Below, piece by piece: positions 61,499-64,000 of a stretch of DNA of 64,000 bases. Every line of letters starts with the position of its first letter. The stretch's first letter is position 1. The DNA comes from Dokdonia sp. Hel_I_53 (GTDB taxonomy: Bacteria > Bacteroidota > Bacteroidia > Flavobacteriales > Flavobacteriaceae). The notes beneath the pieces were generated by a model. It did no database searches. It was given only the letters and a program-made list of their open reading frames with translations, and was not told where the DNA came from. Both the position numbers and the translations under genes were made by a program. Location of the stretch: contig NZ_VISL01000001.1 in the NCBI RefSeq assembly GCF_007827465.1, positions 2,437,001-2,501,000 on the forward strand, given 5' to 3'.

Positions 61499-63640
61499 AT
61501 GGCAATTTTAAATAAAATTCGTAGCAAGAGTATCTTTTTGATTATCATCATCGCACTTGCACTTTTTGCATTTATCTTCTCATCTATCCTAGATAGTGGT
61601 GGATTTAGTGCAGATAAGCAAAACCGCGTGGCTTCAATAAATGGAGTGAATATAGATCGTGAAGATTTTGCTGCAAAAGTTGAAGCTCAGTCACGTCGTC
61701 TAGGTGCTAATGCATCTACAACTAGAGCAGTAAACACTGTTTGGGATCAAGAAGTAAATCGTGTTCTTTTAGAAGAGCAGTATGAAGAGCTAGGGATACA
61801 AGTAGGAAAAGATCGTACACAAGAACTTTTAAAACAAGCACTACAAAGTGATGCCCGTTTTCAAGATGCAGATGGTTTCTTTAGTGAAGCAAAAATGCAA
61901 GAGTTTATCGCTACAATGAGGGAGAGTCAAAATCCTAATGACTACAGATCATGGTTAACCTTTGAGGAATCTTTGAGAAATCAAGAAAAACAAAATATCT
62001 ATTACAATCTTGTAAAGGCTGGCGTAGGAGCTACACTTAAAGATGGTGAAGTTGCATACAGATTAGATGGAAACAATGTAGATATTCAGTTTGTACAAGT
62101 GCCATATACATCAATTCCTGATGAAGATGTGTCTGTAAGCAAAGAAGAAATACAAGATTATATTAATGATCATAAAGATGAATTTAAAACGGAGGCAACC
62201 CGTTCTATCCGATTTGTGAAATTTGCAGAAGAAGCTTCACTTGAAGATGAAAATCAATTAAAAGCAGAGCTTGAAAAGATACGAAAGCCATATACCTCCC
62301 GTAATGGGGCAACTGGAGTAAATGAAACTGTCATGGGTATGGAAGAAACAGAGAATATAGAAGACTTCATTGCAGAGAATTCTGATACTCCTTACGTAGA
62401 TAGATGGTTTTTCAAGAAAGATCTTCCTTCAAGTATTGCAGATACGCTATTTTCTATGAATACTGGTGATATCTATGGGCCCTATAAAGATGGAAAATTC
62501 ATGAATCTTAGTCGTGTAGTTGCTGTACGCACTATGCCAGATTCTATTAGATCTAGCCATATTCTTATCGATTACCAAGGTGCAATTACAAATACTCAAA
62601 GAGGTCCTGTAGCATCTACATCCACAAGAACAAAAGAAGAAGCAAAGCAATTAGCTGATAGTTTACTAACTGTGCTAAAGAGAAACTCTTCTAAGTTTGA
62701 AGATTTAGCTAAAGAGTTTTCTACAGATGTTTCTAATGCTGACAAAGGAGGGGACTTAGATTACCAAAACCCTAATTTATTCGCAGAGGAGTTTAGAGAT
62801 TTCTTAGTAGATAACAAAACAGGTGATTTAGGGATGGCAGAAACAAATTTTGGTTTCCACGTGATCAAAATTGTAGACCAAAAGAACAGCCAAAAAGTAA
62901 TGAAAATAGCTACGGTTGTAAAAGAAATTACACCATCTGACAAAACAATTTCAAATGTGTATAACACCACGCAAAAATTTGAAATTGCTGCTAAAGATGG
63001 TAATTTTCAAGAAGTAGCAACAGAAAATGGATATGCAGTACGACCAGTGCAAAGAATGCGTGCAATGGACGAAAACCTGCCAGGAGAAGGAGCTCAAAGG
63101 GCAGTTGTACAGTGGGCTTTCGAAGAAGATATAAAAGTAGGAGATATCAAACGTTTCGCAACAAATGATGGATATCTTGTAGCACAGGTAACACGTAAAA
63201 CGCCTAAAGGTACAGAGCGCGTAGAAGATGTCTCAGCTAGAGTGACTCCGATCTTACGTAACCAAAAGAAAGCTGAGGTTATTAAGGATAAATTTTCTGG
63301 CAGTACACTTGAAGAGATGGCTCAATCTCAAAATCAAGCTGTAAAATCTGCAAATGGAGTTTCTATGAATGTTCCTACGATTGCAGGTGCAGGTAACGAC
63401 CCTAAAGTAGTGGGAGCTGCTTTTGGACTTAATGAAGGAGAATTATCAAGCCCAATTGAAGGTGAAAGAGGTGTCTATGTGCTTAAAGTCACAAAAATAA
63501 CAGAGGCGGCACCTTTAGATAATTACGCTAGTTATGCTGCTCAACAAGCCCAAAAAGCTAGAGTAGCTGTAAATAGTAAAGTTCTTACTGCACTTAAGGA
63601 AGCTGCAGAGATTGAAGACAATAGATCTAAATTCTACTAG
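61499..63640 (+). CDS. PpiD/SurA-type periplasmic peptidyl-prolyl isomerase
   Basis: A 713-residue protein anchored by one N-terminal helix (IFLIIIIALALFAFIFSSIL) with a large periplasmic part. It has a SurA_N-like region (about 40-180, RVASINGVNIDREDFAAKV) and a parvulin domain (about 350-465, IRSSHILIDYQGA, FEDLAKEFSTDVSNADKGGDL, FGFHVIKIVDQ). The layout matches PpiD, a folding factor for outer-membrane proteins at the inner-membrane surface. It has its own upstream region and a strong terminator. Confidence 0.9.
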   Translation: MAILNKIRSKSIFLIIIIALALFAFIFSSILDSGGFSADKQNRVASINGVNIDREDFAAKVEAQSRRLGANASTTRAVNTVWDQEVNRVLLEEQYEELGIQVGKDRTQELLKQALQSDARFQDADGFFSEAKMQEFIATMRESQNPNDYRSWLTFEESLRNQEKQNIYYNLVKAGVGATLKDGEVAYRLDGNNVDIQFVQVPYTSIPDEDVSVSKEEIQDYINDHKDEFKTEATRSIRFVKFAEEASLEDENQLKAELEKIRKPYTSRNGATGVNETVMGMEETENIEDFIAENSDTPYVDRWFFKKDLPSSIADTLFSMNTGDIYGPYKDGKFMNLSRVVAVRTMPDSIRSSHILIDYQGAITNTQRGPVASTSTRTKEEAKQLADSLLTVLKRNSSKFEDLAKEFSTDVSNADKGGDLDYQNPNLFAEEFRDFLVDNKTGDLGMAETNFGFHVIKIVDQKNSQKVMKIATVVKEITPSDKTISNVYNTTQKFEIAAKDGNFQEVATENGYAVRPVQRMRAMDENLPGEGAQRAVVQWAFEEDIKVGDIKRFATNDGYLVAQVTRKTPKGTERVEDVSARVTPILRNQKKAEVIKDKFSGSTLEEMAQSQNQAVKSANGVSMNVPTIAGAGNDPKVVGAAFGLNEGELSSPIEGERGVYVLKVTKITEAAPLDNYASYAAQQAQKARVAVNSKVLTALKEAAEIEDNRSKFY

Positions 63641-63678
63641 TAGTTGAGAAAGATTTACAATCGACTATATTAAAATAA

Positions 63679-63713
63679 AAAATGCCTGAGATTTCTTCTC
63701 AGGCATTTTTTTT
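63679..63713 (+). terminator. Terminator after the ppiD-like gene
   Basis: AATGCCTGAG and CTCAGGCATT pair around ATTTCTT and are followed by a T tract; A residues on the left make it possibly bidirectional for the convergent partial gene. Confidence 0.92.
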
Positions 63714-63729
63714 ATGGAATAAGAATTGC

Positions 63730-63743
63730 GCTTTCGCGAAAGC
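63730..63743. repeat. 14-bp palindrome, copy 19
   Basis: Exact copy between the terminator and the partial GHMP kinase gene. Confidence 0.95.
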
Positions 63744-63749
63744 GAACTA

Positions 63750-64000
63750 TTATAAAATCATATCATCATAAGAAATGATAGTTTGAAATCCTCTGCTATA
63801 GAAATAGTTCTTCTGTAAAGTGCCTCCTGTTGCTAGGATAAAATCGCCACCCCAACCCCCTAAACTCTTAATAGTCTTAGGGTAATCAGGAAAGAGTTGC
63901 GATTTTATAGTTGGAGTTTTAAGTACCTCAGAAAGGCGAGATTCATGAGCTTGTAATAAATGTTCAAATTCAGTCAGATCGCTACTTTGAATGATGTGTT
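63750..64000 (-). CDS. C-terminal part of a flavobacterial GHMP kinase (GYDIA type), truncated by the window edge
   Basis: A minus-strand frame runs from the right edge to TAA at 63750-63752. The visible 82 residues include KSLGGWGGDFILATGG and end FYSRGFQTIISYDDMIL. This matches the C terminus of the small GHMP kinases found in flavobacteria, which are probably linked to mevalonate-type isoprenoid synthesis. The start and ATP-binding site lie outside the window. It is convergent with the ppiD-like gene. Confidence 0.75.
   Translation of the reverse strand, partial: HIIQSSDLTEFEHLLQAHESRLSEVLKTPTIKSQLFPDYPKTIKSLGGWGGDFILATGGTLQKNYFYSRGFQTIISYDDMIL

Overview
The window looks like a chromosomal segment of a marine Flavobacteriaceae bacterium (Bacteroidota), plausibly Dokdonia or a close relative. 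The evidence is: AT-rich DNA; promoters of the Bacteroidota form (TTTG or TTG, about 19 nt, then TAnnTTTG); a SusC/SusD pair; hybrid two-component kinases; DUF547 and GIN-domain lipoproteins; a flavobacterial GHMP kinase at the right edge; and an arsenosugar biosynthesis cluster. The genus is an inference. There is no rRNA, phage, transposase or CRISPR array.

Layout. 0-5.7 kb: housekeeping genes (LolC/E-like permease, rbfA, methylmalonyl-CoA epimerase, tRNA-CAU, ribE, pdxA, yceD-rpmF). 5.8-8.8 kb: fatty-acid initiation operon fabH-accB-accC. 8.9-15.8 kb: glyoxylate shunt (aceB, aceA), a large PLP enzyme of unknown role, and a divergent RamB/ScfR-type regulator behind a perfect palindrome. 15.9-21.2 kb: an AT-rich islet of small membrane, zinc-ribbon, hydrolase and LytTR genes, carrying two long repeat families (A, two copies; B, three copies) that sit at matching positions around otherwise unrelated genes. 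21.2-27.3 kb: membrane Fe-S protein plus FAD oxidoreductase, GH113-like lipoprotein, Omp85-type protein, hemerythrin. 27.4-31.9 kb: two tandem TPR/hybrid histidine kinases. 32-39.8 kb: envelope and stress genes, including an ECF sigma factor with a membrane partner between two DUF547 lipoproteins.

39.8-53.4 kb is a near-continuous minus-strand arsenosugar cluster. It holds a peroxidase-like protein, ArsS, a glycosyltransferase, SusC/SusD, a sodium:solute symporter, a phosphoesterase-like protein with a degenerate metal site, a rhodanese, two tiny membrane proteins, a second glycosyltransferase, purine nucleoside phosphorylase, ArsM and a sterol-desaturase-like protein. A GT2 enzyme of the arsenosugar-associated type lies 3 kb away. 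Methylation (ArsM), adenosylation (ArsS), removal of adenine (nucleoside phosphorylase) and glycosylation form a readable pathway; the transport, thiol and lipid-type genes may extend it. 53.5-64 kb: tRNA-Phe, a Csp-like copper protein, an esterase, an MtfA-like peptidase, and a coaX-to-ppiD run including lptC and a CorC-type protein, ending in a partial GHMP kinase.

The most striking unexplained signal is a 14-bp perfect palindrome, GCTTTCGCGAAAGC, present 19 times exactly and 3 times imperfectly, about once per 3 kb. Most copies are intergenic; five exact copies lie inside genes.
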